Source: Tetragnatha versicolor (taxonomy: Eukaryota; Arthropoda; Arachnida; Araneae; Tetragnathidae). From it: 64,000 nt of DNA. Made by a program: the position numbers and the translations under genes. Below the pieces are notes generated by a model that worked only from the letters and a program-made list of their open reading frames with translations, was not told the DNA's origin and made no database searches. This document shows, one piece after another, positions 1 to 11,629 of the stretch. Position 1 is the first letter of the stretch. Every line of letters starts with the position of its first letter. The stretch spans positions 10,665,349 to 10,729,348 of the forward strand of contig JANDEH010000010.1 of assembly GCA_024610705.1 (NCBI GenBank). The letters run 5' to 3'.

Positions 1-1830
1 GAAACAAAAAATCAGTTTCACTCGAACAGAATGCCGCACTTACGTAAATAAAATATATTACCGTTGACAATTATGAGGATATGATTCTAATGATTTGAAG
101 CAACCCTATCCCGACAAATGGATCGCGATAAATTACTGAACTTGAACTTCATTTTTCGATTCGCTTTTCTGTATTACTAATAAGTGCTAATGATCGAAAG
201 AAAAGAAAACAGCCTTCGGCGGTCATGGGAATTTCATTATCATGCATAGTATGCGGCCCAGCCTCGGAATATGAAGAGATTCAGGAAATTATTGTACGCC
301 AGTGACATTATCTTTTAAGTTATGGGAGGAAATATTGTTTTGTCAGTCGTGTGAATGTCGGACCAGACGGCCGGGTAAAAAACGCTTTATTGGAGAAGGT
401 GTGGCCTTTACCTAGGCATGCCGAAGACTCTGATTCCTATTACTGGAAACGAAAAAAGGCGACGCGCTTTTTACCATAAAAAGTGGGCTTGAGTTTTAAG
501 AAGAAATGGCCGAAATAAATTACGTCATGACATCCGCAAAGACGTACCGAGGAATTATGGAAATGGCGAGGGCAAATTGGCCTGCATGCTTACAGGTGTA
601 CAGTTTGCTAGAGATTGCCGTACACCTTAAACACTGAATATTCAGCGTAGTAGACAGAGTTAAATAACAGGATGACAAAGTAATAAATGTATTTGATCTA
701 TAAAAATTTCGGGGAGATGGTAATATGGAAAAAGAACTTGATTTTACTTTCATCACTTCTGTTTGTCGATGCAAAGTATTCTGGAACAGGATACAACTCT
801 GACTGCTGATGAGGGGTAGGATAAAGTCTCAGTTCCAATGAGTATTTCAGTTCTTTTGAATTGCATTTTTTTACAATCAGTGGCATAACATTACATAAAA
901 CTATGAATCTAGTTCAATTATTTATAGAGAAGACTGAGGAAATTGATATCAAGGATTTAGCAGTCATACTACTAGTAAATTATGAATTGCGATCTCTTAA
1001 ATATAGCCTTGAAAAACTTGTACCGGAGAATTTAACTTAAAAAAATTACCTAACAATATCATGTGCCCCTTTCTTTCCACTCTGAAAATAATATGAGATT
1101 TTGAATTTAATTAATTTAATTGAGTTTATTTTTACATTACACCATTGATATCAGTCCACTGCTGACTGTGCAGCTTGTAAAGATATGAGAATTCCAGTAA
1201 TACATCTTACAGATTATATTTCTTCCATTACATAAATTTGAGGCAGTTCAAAAATCGATATTGAATCAAAGAAATGCGTGAACTTTGCATGCAAAAGATA
1301 AATACGCGTCCTCTCATGCAATCCGCAACACATCATACATTCCGCATTATAAGACGTATAGCTTGTCAATATGATAGGAACCTATCAAGTTATCTGTACG
1401 GAAAGTACTCACCTATTTGAATCGTACACGATCAATCTTTTTGAATATCGGATAGCATAATGCCATTTTTATTGATCACCTTGAGGAGACAGATTAAAGG
1501 ATACATTTTAAGGTTTTCAGACATTTATGGTAGGAACAGAAGAATGATGCAAAATTTCAAGAGGCAACCTCACGAAACCAAACGGAGACTTCTCAATGAA
1601 TATCATTCAGGGAATCAAATGATTTAGAAAATTGGCAGTGTGGACACATGCAAACACAAGGGATGCTATATAGTATTTAGAAGAGACAAAACCTTCAAGA
1701 AGCAACATCACACGTAACAAGTTGAAGTTGATTTCAAAATTTGCCTTTGAGAGTTGTGTTTCAGCTCATTTCAAGATAATTTGGGTTTGCATCCAAGAGA
1801 ACTAGCCTTTAGAAACCACACAACTTTGAT
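1..1830. other. AT-rich non-coding DNA
   Basis: No coding region, RNA gene or clear repeat was recognised here. Open frames are short, lack family resemblance and sit in ordinary AT-rich sequence. The segment around 1750-2060 grades into degraded interspersed-repeat sequence with G-runs followed by AT-rich text, similar in style to 25130-25300. Confidence 0.5.
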
Positions 1831-2110
1831 GGAAAAAATTAAAAATAGACAAAAAAATTTCAAAGGGGGGCTGGGGATTCTCCGCTTGAAAAAGTTTTTA
1901 AATTTGCCTCTTCAAAATCGTGTTTCATCTCATTTTGAAACTCTTTGGGGACCCAAAGAGGAACGCTTCTAGTAAGCAGAAGACTTTCAGGAATAAAGCC
2001 TGCAGGTATATCAAGTTAAAAGTTTGAAGGGGGGGCTTGGGAGTGCTACCCCATAATAATTTTGAAACTTAACCCTCAATAGTAGTGTTATGTTTCATTT
2101 ACCCTTTGAG

Positions 2111-2260
2111 CATGGGCGGATGTATAGGGGGTCCCAAACGTCTTGAAAAAATTTCCTTTTTATGAAGGAAAAAATCATGTTTCCAAATCCATAAGGGGCA
2201 GCTTATCCCCCTAAAGTATCCAGTATGACCCCCAGGGTTCATCACCTATATTCGTCCATG
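2111..2260. mobile_element. 150-bp hAT-like MITE
   Basis: Imperfect terminal inverted repeats begin CATGGGCGGATGTATAGG at the left and, read from the other strand, CATGGACGAATATAGGTG at the right. The flanks CCTTTGAG (2103-2110) and CCTTTGGG (2261-2268) match at 7 of 8 positions, as expected of an 8-bp target duplication typical of hAT transposons. The element is too short to encode a transposase. A left end of the same family appears at 52266. Confidence 0.6.
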
Positions 2261-2397
2261 CCTTTGGGTTACATCCATAGAGGATCATTCCTTGCAAGTT
2301 GCAGAATTTTCGAGGAAAAGAAAAAGCTATAAAAATTTATTTCAATATTTCTGGGGGGTGAACCCCTAACTAACCTAGGGCATGGCCTTGGATGTCT

Positions 2398-2815
2398 CAT
2401 CTACAATGCTCACAACTCACCAATTTCATCAGTGAGTGCGAACACGTCTAAATATACACACTAAGATATAAGACATATAGACTTATGTCACTGCCATTTT
2501 TAACAACAACTTATTAACTTTATTAGGTGAGTTAGGTATACAGATTTATTTCCCAAACAGGAGAAATATCTCGAATTCATATACATACATGGTTGAATCA
2601 TCTGCCCACTACTCATCGACTTCTTCATCAATGAGGTTATGCAAGCCTAAATGTCCACTATGATATTATACTTAAGTCACTGTCATTTTAAACAACTCAT
2701 CAACTTTATGAGGTGTAAAGTACACATTTTTATTACCCAAGCAGGACAAACTTTTCCTAACTTCATCTATATACATGACCGACTCATCTACAACGCTCAC
2801 TACTCATCGAGCGCG
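2398..2815. repeat. Diverged ~193-bp tandem duplication
   Basis: Two to just over two copies of a unit of about 193 bp lie head to tail. Shared landmarks are CACTACTCATCGA (near 2606 and 2799), tcacTG(C/T)CATTTT, and the phrase beginning catatacatacatgg / tatatacatgacc. The copies differ by many substitutions and small indels, so the duplication is old. Short ORFs here are not convincing genes. Confidence 0.55.
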
Positions 2816-3797
2816 TGCAGAGCACCCATTGCGGTGTAACTTTCGACTCGAGCTCCTTCCACCTTTCTTTGTTCGTTCGCTTCACACCAATTGCGGAGCG
2901 ATAATGGATCTTAGTCGTCGACGCCCCTCTTCGCCGGTCGCCTTCATTTATCCGGGTTAATGGAGTGTTCCGGACAACAAGATAAACACATCTGGACATT
3001 AGGGAAGAAAAGGGCGGATCTCCCTTTTCTGCGAGTGAATAATTGATTCCAGACAGAATGCCATGTTCAGAAGAGCCTTAAGTAAGTTAATGGCGTGGTG
3101 GGAACTTGAAAAGTTAACTTGCCTCATTAGGGTGCGGAATTGGAAGGTTCCAAGATACTCCGCAGATTACAAAGGGAGGGCAATCGATTGAGCAGGCGAC
3201 TCCTCATCCAAATTTCGAACGTGTTGAAGGATGATCGCCGTTTTTATCGAACATCCCTCCCACAATAGGCCAGACGAGGCGCGTTCAAGTTGTTGCTTGT
3301 CTAACTACTTTACGGTTTCGTACTAGAAGGATGGTGCAGATTTATTTCACCTAATATATTCCTTGATTGGATAAAGATGTTTTAAAGATAGAATGTCTGA
3401 CTTGTGGGCCATTTACGACCGGGAAAGTTCTATTGTTTGTAAATAGCCATATACCCTCGTTATCATGAAAAAATACTTTCCCCTTTGAAATAAAGTAATA
3501 ATTATAATTTTATAATTTGAGTAACCTTGCTATCTCGAAAACCCGATGCCTTGCATGTGATTTTGAGTCCCTTAGAGGTTATCATCAGGTTATCACGAGG
3601 TTATTCTGTATTTCAAGCTTCAATAAACTTACTAAGGGAGTCTTTAAATGTACGTATAAATTTTCTATTTGTATTTTACTAAAATGAATAAGACAAATTA
3701 AATATCTGTACTTATCGTACAAAAGTTGAGAAGAACGTGTGATTCACATTAAATCAAGTGTATCTGCATTGATAAAACTATATAGGCTTATACAGCT
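2816..3797. other. Non-coding, with GC-richer start (2816-3330)
   Basis: The first ~500 bases are clearly richer in G, C and CpG than the surroundings. They hold only short overlapping frames on both strands with no recognisable protein. A conserved non-coding or regulatory role is possible but not shown. The remainder is AT-rich. Confidence 0.35.
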
Positions 3798-3876
3798 GGA
3801 GTTAAAATAAAACTAAAACTAAAGTCAGCTTCTAGGCTTACTGGCCGGAAGCTGATTTTAGTTTAATTTTATCTCC
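3798..3876. repeat. Hairpin with ~30-bp arms
   Basis: GGAGTTAAAATAAAACTAAA at 3798 is inverted as TTTAGTTTAATTTTATCTCC ending at 3876, and the arms continue inwards to GTCAGCTTC / GAAGCTGAT. The loop is about 14 bases. It is likely a short MITE or palindromic remnant. No target duplication was established. Confidence 0.6.
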
Positions 3877-6769
3877 ACAATCTAATGATAAAATGTAAAC
3901 TTTTTATTTAAACATTTCATGTACAAAGTATAATAATATCGAAAGGAGTTAGTGATAAACTTACGAGGGAGGAGATACTATGGCTCACGAAAAAACATAC
4001 CCTATTTTTTTATTTCCATTTCGTTGAAATTTTTTCAGTATCTCCACTGTTTAAAGTGCGCCCCTAGTGTTCATATTGTGGCTTAAAAAGTCTTGAACTC
4101 TTAACAATCCTTTTATAAAGAGAATGAATAAATTTATGCATATTATATGCAAATTATAAGCATATACCAAATGATTGAAGGTTTATAATTTAAATTTTTT
4201 AAATGCCATTTAACTCTTAAAACGTCCCCTTTAAATATTATCTCCTTATTATAATTCCAAAATACGCCGAGCCGCTTTTACTTACAACATTAAGTCATTG
4301 GGAATGGCAATTAATGACATGTAAAAAGCTATTTTACCGCATTATTTTCTAACTTCTCTAAAGGAAGTAAGACTCACCAATCATTTTCCTGGATTCTGAA
4401 AAAACATGATCATTTTTTAAAAGAGCAAACCAAGTGATTTAGAAGATGGCGTCAAACGAGCAAATCTATCTCTTCAGTCATTTCTTCCTTTCAACCTGTT
4501 ATTATCTCATAACAAATGAGGGCTTTCGACACGTGAGAAATGCCCAAGACCTTGTCGCAATTCGAACTTAAACCCAACTAATGATATTAACATACATCTA
4601 AAAGCAATTAGAAATCTCCGCAAAACTGTGGTTCCGTGCTTTTTCCCAGTTTGTTTCTTCCCTCTTCATTGGTATGCGAGTCACTCGTTATTTTGTGTTT
4701 AACTCGCGGATTTCACAATACGCGAAGAAAGACAACCTACCAATCCGTTTTTACGTGGAAGCGCCATTCACTCCGATAGGAAATTGGCCCCCAGATAACA
4801 GTCTTGCCCTAAGTATTTCGTTTTCAAGAACAATCGGAAGGCTCGATAATAACAATAACGCCTAAAAAGTGAACAAGTACGCAACAAAGAACTTCCTCCA
4901 CCAAAAAGCTCGGAATCATTGGCGAAGAATAAAGAACAAAGGGGGAAAATGTATCCGAAAACAAGAAAAACCGCAGATTGGAGTAAAGATAAGGCGGTCC
5001 ATCTACCTGTAAAAAAGGGCCGAACCGAGAGAAAAAGGCACTTTCCAGGCTCCTTTTTTGGCCGATGTCTCGTCGATGCTTTGGGATTGTCTGGGAGAAG
5101 CGAACTGCATCGGGAAACGGTAGGGGATAAAGCCTAAAAGGAAACAGTTTGGAAGTCATTAGCCGGTCAAGAGCAAGGTCAGTGCCGATCAAAGCTAATC
5201 TTTCTTTCCCAGATATTTCATCACCACCCTTCCTATTAACACTCCGGGCACAATTGAGATATGAATTAAAACGTTTGCCGATTAATGGCCGATTTGTGGC
5301 CGTTCAGAAGTCCATTTGTTTCGGGATCGCGGCCCAATCAGGGAGGCCCATTAAACCGACAAATTGGGTACACAAATGCTCTGGCCACCATTTGTCAAAA
5401 GGAAGAAAAAGATGGGGGGAAATCGGACGATCGAGAACTAACTTCCTCGCTAGACCTCTGAGCTACTGGTGGAAGGCAACAATCAGTACGAAAATTTTAA
5501 TCTTATAATAAAGATGCTACTTATTGTAAGATGTGATTAATCAATGATCATCTGAACAAAGGATCCATTATTAGTTTATGAAACAAGAAAATACATCTAC
5601 ATAGGTATGCATTCCCAATAAATGATTAATATAAATGGATTTAAACTTTGTCATTTCTTTAAAAATTTATGACCGAGAGAAATTTTATAACAATTAAGTT
5701 TTTTAAGACAGAGTTCACATCATTTTACCACCAGAATTTAGAATGCGAGAACTGCTACATAGCAAAAATGTATACAAAAGTATATTTCAGCTAAATAAAA
5801 CTACGAGAAAAATGGATAATTCATTTCAACTTAAATTTCAAAATATATAACATTTAGGCTACTAGGGCGGATAAATGGTGAAAGAGTATATTATTATGAA
5901 ATAAGAAGAGTTGTTTAAGCTTTTATCAAATCTGATATAGAATAAAGATGCCAGTAAATGAAAACAAATTGAAATTCGATTTAAAACTCGACAATTTGTC
6001 AAAAATTTTAATTCATTCCCTGTCATAATATAACGTCATACAATAAAAGAGTTCTATGAAATGAGTGGCAATTACCGCAAAAAGTAACAAGTGAGATTTA
6101 AAAACTAATTTCACTCATTAATATTCTAAAATTAGTTTATTTACATTAAAAAATCTTGACCGTGTATAAAAATGTTCCTATGTAATTATGTTGGGTAAGA
6201 AGGGTTACACAATAACAAAATGACACGTGAAAACACAGAAAGCAAGTCAAAAGAACAAGAAACGTGTCACAAGCCTAAGATATGACGTCTCTCGATGACA
6301 AGTCTACCAATTTGTCTTTCAGAAAAGGCTGTCAGCATGTTAAGAAAACTAACTTTTAACTGCTGCACACATTTAAACAGTCTCAGAAGTACAATATTTA
6401 CATAAGTAAGGTTTGTGGGTGGAATTTTCTTTGGTCAATTCACTGAGTACATTCAACTATGTTACTTTGTTTTCTTCCAGTAGGCCGGGGGTAAATTTAC
6501 ATCAATTAAAATTTTGCACTATTTTAAATAAAAAGCAAATGAAATTTGTTTTGTACAGACTTTGAATATAAGTAGAGACGGCATTACTGGTTTCAAGGAT
6601 AACTTGAAGTCATTTATAAAAGAATCGTTAGTACTAGTATCGGGTCTTTAGAAGCAGTGAAGCAGTTATAAAAATGATGGCCAAACTCATTGAACTCTCA
6701 TCGGAACAACTTTATCTACTTATAGCTAAAAGAGTAAACTATTGTGCATGGATATGTGTGGGAAACATT
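3877..6769. other. Non-coding; GC-richer island 4620-5480
   Basis: No gene is supported. Between about 4620 and 5480 the sequence is less AT-rich and has overlapping open frames on both strands (for example 4824-5192 minus and 5149-5508 plus). None resembles a known protein, and opposing overlapping frames of equal quality suggest composition rather than coding. The rest is AT-rich with no structure I could identify. Confidence 0.4.
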
Positions 6770-7380
6770 TATTAAGAAGGGAACGAGATAGTAAGAAAGG
6801 GTAGAAAATAGGGAAAAGAATTAGGGATAGTAAGAGAACGAATGAAAATAAAAAATAACAAAAAATGAGAATGAAAATCAAGGGTTATGAGAAAGAGCGA
6901 TAGACTGGAGGTATGAGGTAATGAGAGAAAGAAAAGAAAATACAAAATGAGATAAAAAACACTAAAGAGAGAGTGTAAAGAGGAAACAGCTAAGGAGATT
7001 GTAGTTTAATTGTTAAAACAGAATTGTTAAACAACAGATTGTTAAACCAGAATTGTTAAACAACAGATGGTGTAACCAGATTGTTGAAACAGAAAGAAAC
7101 ATATTGTTAAAATAGAAAGAAAAAGAAGAGAGAACAAGAGTAAAAGTAATGAAAAGGAAAAATTAATAAAGTATACAGAAAGGAGAAAATTTATTGACAT
7201 AGGTAATAAGAAAAAGAGATGAGATAGAATGAGAGAAGTGATACTGGTAAAGAAGAGACAATGGGATTGTAAGCAAAAGAGAAATATACAGAATGGGATA
7301 ATAAGAAAAGGGAAATGGTAGAATAGGGGATAATAAAGATAAAAAGAGAGAAGCACGGAAAATAACAGTGAACTGAAGTG
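6770..7380. repeat. Purine-rich low-complexity tract
   Basis: The plus strand is dominated by A and G over about 600 bases. It includes a short degenerate tandem block at about 7005-7110 built on ATTGTTAAACAACAG / ATTGTTAAACCAGA. Minus-strand frames here read as leucine-, phenylalanine- and serine-rich strings because of composition and should not be taken as genes. It directly precedes the foldback element. Confidence 0.65.
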
Positions 7381-7499
7381 AAACCTCAATATTTCCCAAA
7401 ACGCGATTTCGCCGGCACAAATCATAACCGCTGACAATGGGTGTGTCTCGTTTGACCGAAATCCATAAGACCGAAGTGCCTCTTTCCCGAACGCCAAAT

Positions 7500-7760
7500 G
7501 ACCGAAAGACTACTTGCTCGAACGGGACGTTTGCCCGAACGGGATGTTTGACCGACGGGACTTTTTACCGAACGGGACGATTGCCCGACAGGACTTTTGA
7601 CCGAACGGGACGTTTGACCGAACGGGATGTTTGACCGAACGGGACGTTTGACCGAATTTGACATTTGACCGAACGGGATGTTTGACCGAATGTGACGTTT
7701 GACCGAACGGGATGTTTGACCGAATGGGACGTTTGACCGAACGGGACGTTTGGTCCCGAC
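7500..7760. repeat. 17-bp tandem repeats, left foldback arm
   Basis: About 14 variant copies of a unit close to GACGTTTGACCGAACGG run head to tail. Minor variants change gacg to gatg or replace ttgaccg by ttgcccg. The same unit occurs in reverse orientation in the right arm. ORFs translated from it (repeats of SVKRPVRSNVPFGQT type) are artefacts of a 17-bp period read in three frames. Confidence 0.9.
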
Positions 7761-7816
7761 AGCTCTTTTTGGTCTCTTATTTTTAACATGTACATTCTAT
7801 TTCAGTTTCATGTTGC

Positions 7817-8388
7817 TTGACCATTGGCCAAGATTGCACTATGTGGCTCAGAGTCGTTTTGAAATAAATGGTGGAGTTGGTAATTGATACTTGGAATTCC
7901 CTGTTGTTATAACATGACTCTTAGGTTCTGGCTGACCATTGGTCAGTATGATCCACTTTTTGCTACTTCTATGCTTTGGTACTAAAGTAGGTCATGTGAT
8001 AGCTCGAACCAATTGGCCTGACACGCCCAACATTTTGGTCTTGACCACGGGTCAATATCCCTTGACCAGTGGTCAATGCAGTTTTTCTCTCTATTGTCAA
8101 AAATCTGGAAAGAGCGAGAAAAACTAAATTGATCACTTTTCAAGAGATATTGACCCGTGGTCAAGACCATAATGTTGGGCGTGTCAGGCCAATTGTTTTG
8201 AGCCACCACATGACCTACTTTAGTACCAAAGCATAGAAGTAGCAAAAAGTTGATCGGACTGACCAATGGTCAGCCAGAACCAAAGAGACATGTTATAACA
8301 ACAGAAAATTCAATATATCAATTAGCAACCCCAACATTTATTTTAAAACGACTATTAGCCACATAGCGCAATCTTGACCAGTGGTCAA
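7817..8388. repeat. Cluster of TGACC...GGTCA palindromes in the foldback core
   Basis: Seven short palindromes of the form (T)TGACC-N3-GGTCA(A) lie in the inner parts of the arms: 7817-7831, 7933-7945, 8041-8055, 8062-8076, 8150-8164, 8260-8272 and 8374-8388. They are placed as mirror images around the foldback centre, except that one inner copy (8062-8076) has no partner. The regular spacing suggests protein-binding sites, for example for a transposase, but that is inference. Confidence 0.7.
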
Positions 8389-8495
8389 GCAACATGAAAC
8401 TGAAATTAAATTCTCATAAAAAATAAGAGACCAAAATGAGCTGTCAGACTAATGTCCCATTCGGTCAAACGTCCCGTTCAGTCAAAAGTCCTGTT

Positions 8496-8722
8496 TGTGA
8501 GGTTCAAAGGGAGGACCCTCCCCGTTTTGGCAACCCGGCGGGTTGCCGGAATAGGAAAGACTTTTTCGATGTTTGTTTTGTTGGTTTTTTTATTGTTTTT
8601 TCATGGGAGTTTGGAGCGAGAGGTCGCGTGTGCGACGGGTGGTGTAAATTTTTGTCAGCTTACTTATTAAATGTTACTTTTAATTATCAAGGCTTGGTTT
8701 ACTTGAACAACGAACCATAACA
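8496..8722 (+). repeat. 5' LTR
   Basis: Starts TGTGAGG and ends ATAACA. It contains two consecutive perfect inverted repeats, GGGAGGACCCTCCC (8509-8522) and GGCAACCCGGCGGGTTGCC (8529-8547). The second forms an 8-bp stem with a 3-base loop. The AT-rich 3' half includes TTATTAAATG. Promoter and polyadenylation positions cannot be fixed from sequence alone. Confidence 0.92.
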
Positions 8723-8723
8723 G

Positions 8724-8740
8724 TGGCGCAGACGGACAGG
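8724..8740 (+). promoter_or_regulatory. Primer-binding site
   Basis: TGGCGCAGACGGACAGG starts two bases after the 5' LTR. TGGCG is the expected complement of a tRNA ending CGCCA. The first eight bases fit the 3' end of arthropod tRNA-Ser (complement TGGCGCAG), after which the match weakens. The tRNA identity is therefore tentative. Confidence 0.7.
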
Positions 8741-9146
8741 ATTAAAGAGTTTTAGCTTCAACGACGATTTCCGATGAAAAACGAAAAAGGTTTCGAAAGG
8801 AGTTGGTCCGAGCTATTGAAGACGTTGGATTTGTGGGTATAGTTTTGAATTATAGTGTTGAAATTTAATGATTCTTGATTTTGGTATGGTGAGGGTTTTG
8901 GGGAGTGTGTCTCGAATTAATATGGAACTGGATGATGATTAGTGTGATGAGTAGTTTCGTTTTCGGTGAATTAGATATGGTGATTTCGTTTTGGTTCGTT
9001 CGAGTTTTTTTTCGGTGAGTGTTGTCATTCTAAAATTAGATCGAGGTCGGTTTTTTTTTGTTATCGAGGGAGTTTGCTGTTCTTTTGTTGGTTGATTCTT
9101 TTTTGAGTGCGTTTTTTTTCGACTGAATTATTCGAGGGTCTGCAGA

Positions 9147-11042
9147 ATGGTGTTTGCTTGGCTACAAGGAAATAGGATAGAGGACGTGAGGAATTTAGCT
9201 GAAGAATATGGAGGAAATCCTGGGGTAGAGTTGGGGATCCCAGAGTTGGGAAAAATAATGTTGGAGAGTAGTCTTTTCGATGAGGAAGACGCAAAAGAAA
9301 TTTTAAGGGTTATTATCGAAGAGAGGGAGGAAAGAGAAGAAATCGAAGAAAGAAGGAGAAAGGAAGATGCAGAAGAGGAAATCGAAGAAAGAAGGTGGCA
9401 AGATGAAATCAAGGAAAGAAGGAGAAAAAAGGAAATCGAAGAAAGAAGGTGGCAAGATGAAATCAAAGAAAGAAGGAGAAAAGAAGAGGAAGAAAGAAAG
9501 AGGAAAGAAGATGCAGAAGAGGAAGAAAGAAAGGAAAGAAGGAGACAAGAAGAAATCGATGATAGGGAGAGATTGTTGAAATGGGAATTTGAAGAACAGA
9601 AAAGGAAGGAGGAGAGACAGTTGGAATTAGAGGAAATGGAGAAAAAGAAGAAGGAGAGACAGTTGGAATTAGAGGAAATGGAGAAATGGAAGAAGGAGAG
9701 GCAGTGGGAATTCGAAAGGTTAAAAATTGTATTCCCAGAATTGTTAGAAAAGTATAGGATTGTGCCTCAAGAAGACCTATCTTACAACCTATCTTACAGA
9801 AGTTCTTTGGATCCAGATACCTATTACTTCCAAGATAAGAACTTTCCACCAGCAAACAAGACTGGTATCCACCGTCAGGCTGACCGGAGAAGGGGATCGT
9901 TCAGATGCTTTGAGTGTCAGGAGGAAGGGCATTTGAGAAGGAATTGTCCGAAGTTAAGACGCTCTTGCAGAACAAACCGGAAGGTCTGGACGGGACGGAA
10001 AGATCTTGACAGAATTTCTGTGAATGTGGAAAATTCACGTTTGGAAAAGACAGTAGACGATGTGGAAAGGGTACTTCAGAAGGCAGTGTTTGAAACGGGG
10101 AAATCAGTGGAGACAAAGCTGGTCGACCCTGGAGACTATCAGATATTGAAGGAAAAGGAAATTAAATATCTGGGAGATGAAGGACCGGTGAAAGACGATA
10201 TGTTAAATCTGGAAGAGAGGACTCTCGAGGAAGTGGACGAACCTGTTCGACATTTAGAGGATGACGATGATATATTAGGCGTTGAATTCATCCAGTGGGA
10301 TCAGATTGAAGTGGAGGTAGAAGAAGAAAATAGAACTTCGGAAGAGAAGGTAGTCGAAGATGAGCACTTGGATGAAGAAAGAGAAAACGAAGTTCCTGAC
10401 GAGAATGGAATTGACGTTGCAGAAGAGTCTCTGGAGGGAGAGACGGGAAACGAAGTTTACAGAGAGAAGGAAACTTATGCTGGAGAAGCTGTATGTGGAA
10501 ATCAAGGTTCGGAAGGAGAGGACGTGGATGAAGAATCTACGGAAGAAATGGAAGAAACTGAGGACTCTGGAGATGCTCAAGAGAATGATGTCAGTTCCGA
10601 AGTAGGGAAGCCTGCTAAGAAGCGTCGAAGGCGACCTGCGAAGTCTAAAGCTGAAGATACCCCTGCCAAGCGACGAGGCAAAGCTGCTGCTTTCAAGTAT
10701 GCCGAGGATCCTGGCTCGGAAGAGGAGATGGATGAAGCTCCTAAAAAGAAGGGTCGAGAAGCGGAGAAGAAAGCCCCTGCAACTTCTATGAGACGTGTTG
10801 GCCGTCAGAAGAAACCGACCAAGTACACTGAAGACTGTGGCTCCGAAGTCGAAGAAGGCCAGGCCCCTGAGAAAGAAGACTACGAGCCTGAAATGAAGGC
10901 TGACACCAAGGAGAACCCTATGTTGGACTTTCAAACTGAACTGTGGTGTTTTAAAGGTGGAGGTGGAACTCTATCCGACGACTTTGATGATAACAACAAC
11001 GACGACTTGGAACACGATGATGGACCTTTTTCAGATGAGTGA
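9147..11042 (+). CDS. Gag-like nucleocapsid protein of the LTR element (631 aa)
   Basis: Predicted structural protein of the retroelement, expected to package its RNA. It starts at an ATG about 425 bases after the LTR. Residues 1-55 are a helical region rich in small hydrophobics and acids. Residues ~56-195 are a highly charged coiled coil of Glu, Arg and Lys with repeated short blocks such as RKEERQLELEEMEK. A CCHC zinc knuckle (C254, C257, H262, C267; spacing CX2CX4HX4C) is typical of retroelement nucleocapsids. Residues ~290-485 are acidic. From ~488 there are basic clusters (KKRRRRPAK, AKRRGKAA, RRVGRQKKPTK) alternating with acidic stretches, and an imperfectly duplicated module around KYxEDxGSE. 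The protein ends in a glycine run and an acidic tail. No enzymatic motif is present. The basic tail could bind chromatin or could be the retained C-terminus of a Pol protein after an internal deletion. Both readings are inference. Confidence 0.85.
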   Translation: MVFAWLQGNRIEDVRNLAEEYGGNPGVELGIPELGKIMLESSLFDEEDAKEILRVIIEEREEREEIEERRRKEDAEEEIEERRWQDEIKERRRKKEIEERRWQDEIKERRRKEEEERKRKEDAEEEERKERRRQEEIDDRERLLKWEFEEQKRKEERQLELEEMEKKKKERQLELEEMEKWKKERQWEFERLKIVFPELLEKYRIVPQEDLSYNLSYRSSLDPDTYYFQDKNFPPANKTGIHRQADRRRGSFRCFECQEEGHLRRNCPKLRRSCRTNRKVWTGRKDLDRISVNVENSRLEKTVDDVERVLQKAVFETGKSVETKLVDPGDYQILKEKEIKYLGDEGPVKDDMLNLEERTLEEVDEPVRHLEDDDDILGVEFIQWDQIEVEVEEENRTSEEKVVEDEHLDEERENEVPDENGIDVAEESLEGETGNEVYREKETYAGEAVCGNQGSEGEDVDEESTEEMEETEDSGDAQENDVSSEVGKPAKKRRRRPAKSKAEDTPAKRRGKAAAFKYAEDPGSEEEMDEAPKKKGREAEKKAPATSMRRVGRQKKPTKYTEDCGSEVEEGQAPEKEDYEPEMKADTKENPMLDFQTELWCFKGGGGTLSDDFDDNNNDDLEHDDGPFSDE

Positions 11043-11617
11043 CATTTTTTTTTATTATTTGGAATTAATTTGTGCTAACTTTTATTTTTTTTGAAGTAAT
11101 TACTGGGAAGACTGTAATTATCTGATTTCATAAGTTAAGTAATTTTGTGAAGTGTTATATATCAGTAATGATAATTATGTAAAATGAAAGTGAGGGGTTA
11201 CTTAATTTTTGAAGACATTTGAGGATAAATGACTGTCTGAATAAGAATAGTTCTTGTTTTCAAAATTGAAAATGTAATGTTTTGTTTTTGGTTAAACCTT
11301 TTGATTTTCTCGTGAGTTCAATGTTTTTTTTCTTTTGGGTTGTTGTGGAATTTTGTTTTAGTCCCGTGAATATTACTTTCTTTTTAATATTTTCTTCACG
11401 AGAGTATTTTCTTTTTATTTGGATCTTTGAAGTTTGTATTTGATTAGTGTTCTTTATTTTTGAGGTTTAAGATTTTGATATTGCATTTTTGTATCTTGAT
11501 TATAGTACCCGGTATTGTTAAAAAGGCTTCTGTACGTCTGGAATTATTTTTTTTTGTCTTGTGATTGTTTTTTTTTGGTTGGTCTCCCCTGCAGGACATG
11601 GTCCGGCAGGTAAGAGA
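11043..11617 (+). other. 3' untranslated part of the LTR element
   Basis: This T-rich segment lies between the Gag stop codon and the purine tract and has no ORF of note. In an autonomous relative this position would follow pol or env. Here no trace of either is visible. Confidence 0.6.
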
Positions 11618-11629
11618 CCGGAGGGGAGA
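11618..11629 (+). promoter_or_regulatory. Polypurine tract
   Basis: CCGGAGGGGAGA directly abuts the 3' LTR start. A purine run in this position primes plus-strand DNA synthesis in LTR retroelements. Confidence 0.8.

Noticed and set aside
4824..5508. Overlapping ORFs of about 120 codons on both strands
   Set aside because: Neither strand shows a recognisable protein, and the opposing frames overlap. This is best explained by GC-richer non-coding DNA.
7042..7664. Overlapping minus-strand ORFs including a hydrophobic 151-codon frame that could suggest a membrane protein
   Set aside because: The hydrophobic residues come from the complement of a purine-rich low-complexity tract, and the others from 17-bp repeats.
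7500..7760. CRISPR-like array
   Set aside because: Units are contiguous with no unique spacers, and the array is mirrored in the other arm of a eukaryotic foldback element.
9128..9855. Minus-strand Ser/Leu/Phe-rich ORFs
   Set aside because: They are antisense shadows of the charged coiled-coil part of the Gag-like gene.
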